Below, in pieces: positions 7,418 to 7,554 of a stretch of 7,554 nucleotides of DNA (its first letter is position 1; every line of letters begins with the position of its first letter). Where the stretch lies: NCBI GenBank assembly GCA_030526765.1, contig JAUNCB010000018.1, forward strand, positions 1 to 7,554, written 5' to 3'. A program made the position numbers and the translations under genes. Source of the DNA: Bacillota bacterium (GTDB lineage: Bacteria; Bacillota; Clostridia; Lachnospirales; Anaerotignaceae). Under the pieces are notes generated by a model. It was not told the DNA's origin. It saw only the letters and a program-made list of their open reading frames with translations, and did no database searches.

Positions 7418-7433
7418 CGAAGGCAGAAGGATT

Positions 7434-7439
7434 GTGAGG
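7434..7439 (+). promoter_or_regulatory. Ribosome binding site of the downstream GNAT gene
   Basis: GTGAGG, a moderate Shine-Dalgarno match, ends 7 nt before the ATG at 7447. The 29-nt gap after the protease stop holds no hairpin or T-run, so the GNAT gene is probably read from the same transcript. Confidence 0.6.
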
Positions 7440-7446
7440 TTTGGCA

Positions 7447-7554
7447 ATGGAAGCGTTGGATTTCAGATATGCGGAAGAAAAGGATGTTCCTCTGATCCTG
7501 CAATTCATCAGAGAACTGGCAGAGTATGAAGGGCTGCTGGAGGAAGTGGTTGCC
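7447..7554 (+). CDS. GNAT family N-acetyltransferase, SSAT-like (partial, N-terminus only)
   Basis: Thirty-six codons of an open frame run off the window end. The translation, beginning MEALDFRYAEEKDVPLI and continuing LQFIRELAEYEGL, is the typical first strand and helix of GNAT acetyltransferases, closest in pattern to the diamine/thialysine acetyltransferase (SSAT) type, which have IRELAEYE-like helices followed by EEVVA. Such enzymes transfer acetyl from acetyl-CoA to an amine. The acetyl-CoA binding loop lies beyond the window, so activity and substrate cannot be judged. The ATG is supported by GTGAGG 7 nt upstream; an in-frame TTG at 7441 is a less likely start. Confidence 0.88.
   Translation, partial: MEALDFRYAEEKDVPLILQFIRELAEYEGLLEEVVA

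Noticed and set aside
7418..7446. Possible terminator after the protease gene
   Set aside because: The 29-nt gap has no inverted repeat or T-run and contains the next gene's ribosome binding site.
1..7554. CRISPR array, tRNA, rRNA, insertion sequence or attachment site
   Set aside because: No regularly spaced repeats, cloverleaf sequence, transposase frame or terminal inverted repeats were seen.

Overview
The window looks like a chromosomal segment of a low-to-mid GC Gram-positive bacterium, most likely a gut-type member of the Clostridia (Lachnospiraceae-like). This is inferred from strong AAGGAGG/GGAGG ribosome binding sites, consensus TATAAT promoters, a YtqB/MnmM-type tRNA methyltransferase, a clostridial-style FliB-like cysteine-cluster protein, and strong purine bias on the coding strand. 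The species cannot be fixed from the sequence alone.

Layout: a complete minus-strand gene at the left (12-575) encodes an MnmM (YtqB) family tRNA wobble-uridine methyltransferase. A short intergenic region (576-741) carries two back-to-back candidate promoters, one for each direction. To the right, four plus-strand genes lie in a tight row: a FliB-like protein (742-1689), a degenerate tandem-GNAT-like protein (1717-2547), a 1627-residue protein with a calpain-type (C2) cysteine protease domain at its C-terminus (2534-7417), and the first 36 codons of a GNAT acetyltransferase (from 7447, cut by the window end). The gaps are 27 nt, a 14-nt overlap and 29 nt. No terminator is visible between the genes, so they are probably one operon.

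The most notable object is the giant protease. About 1200 residues of charged, mostly helical sequence of no recognised family precede a recognisable calpain fold: GDCW with Cys1225, WVQLLEKAYA at 1306-1315, His1523, and Asp1543 where calpains usually have Asn. It has no signal peptide or obvious membrane anchor, so it looks cytoplasmic or dependent on a dedicated export route. The gene just before it overlaps it and is probably translationally coupled. A link between the protease and the flanking candidate modification enzymes (FliB-like, GNAT-like, GNAT) is possible but rests only on gene order.
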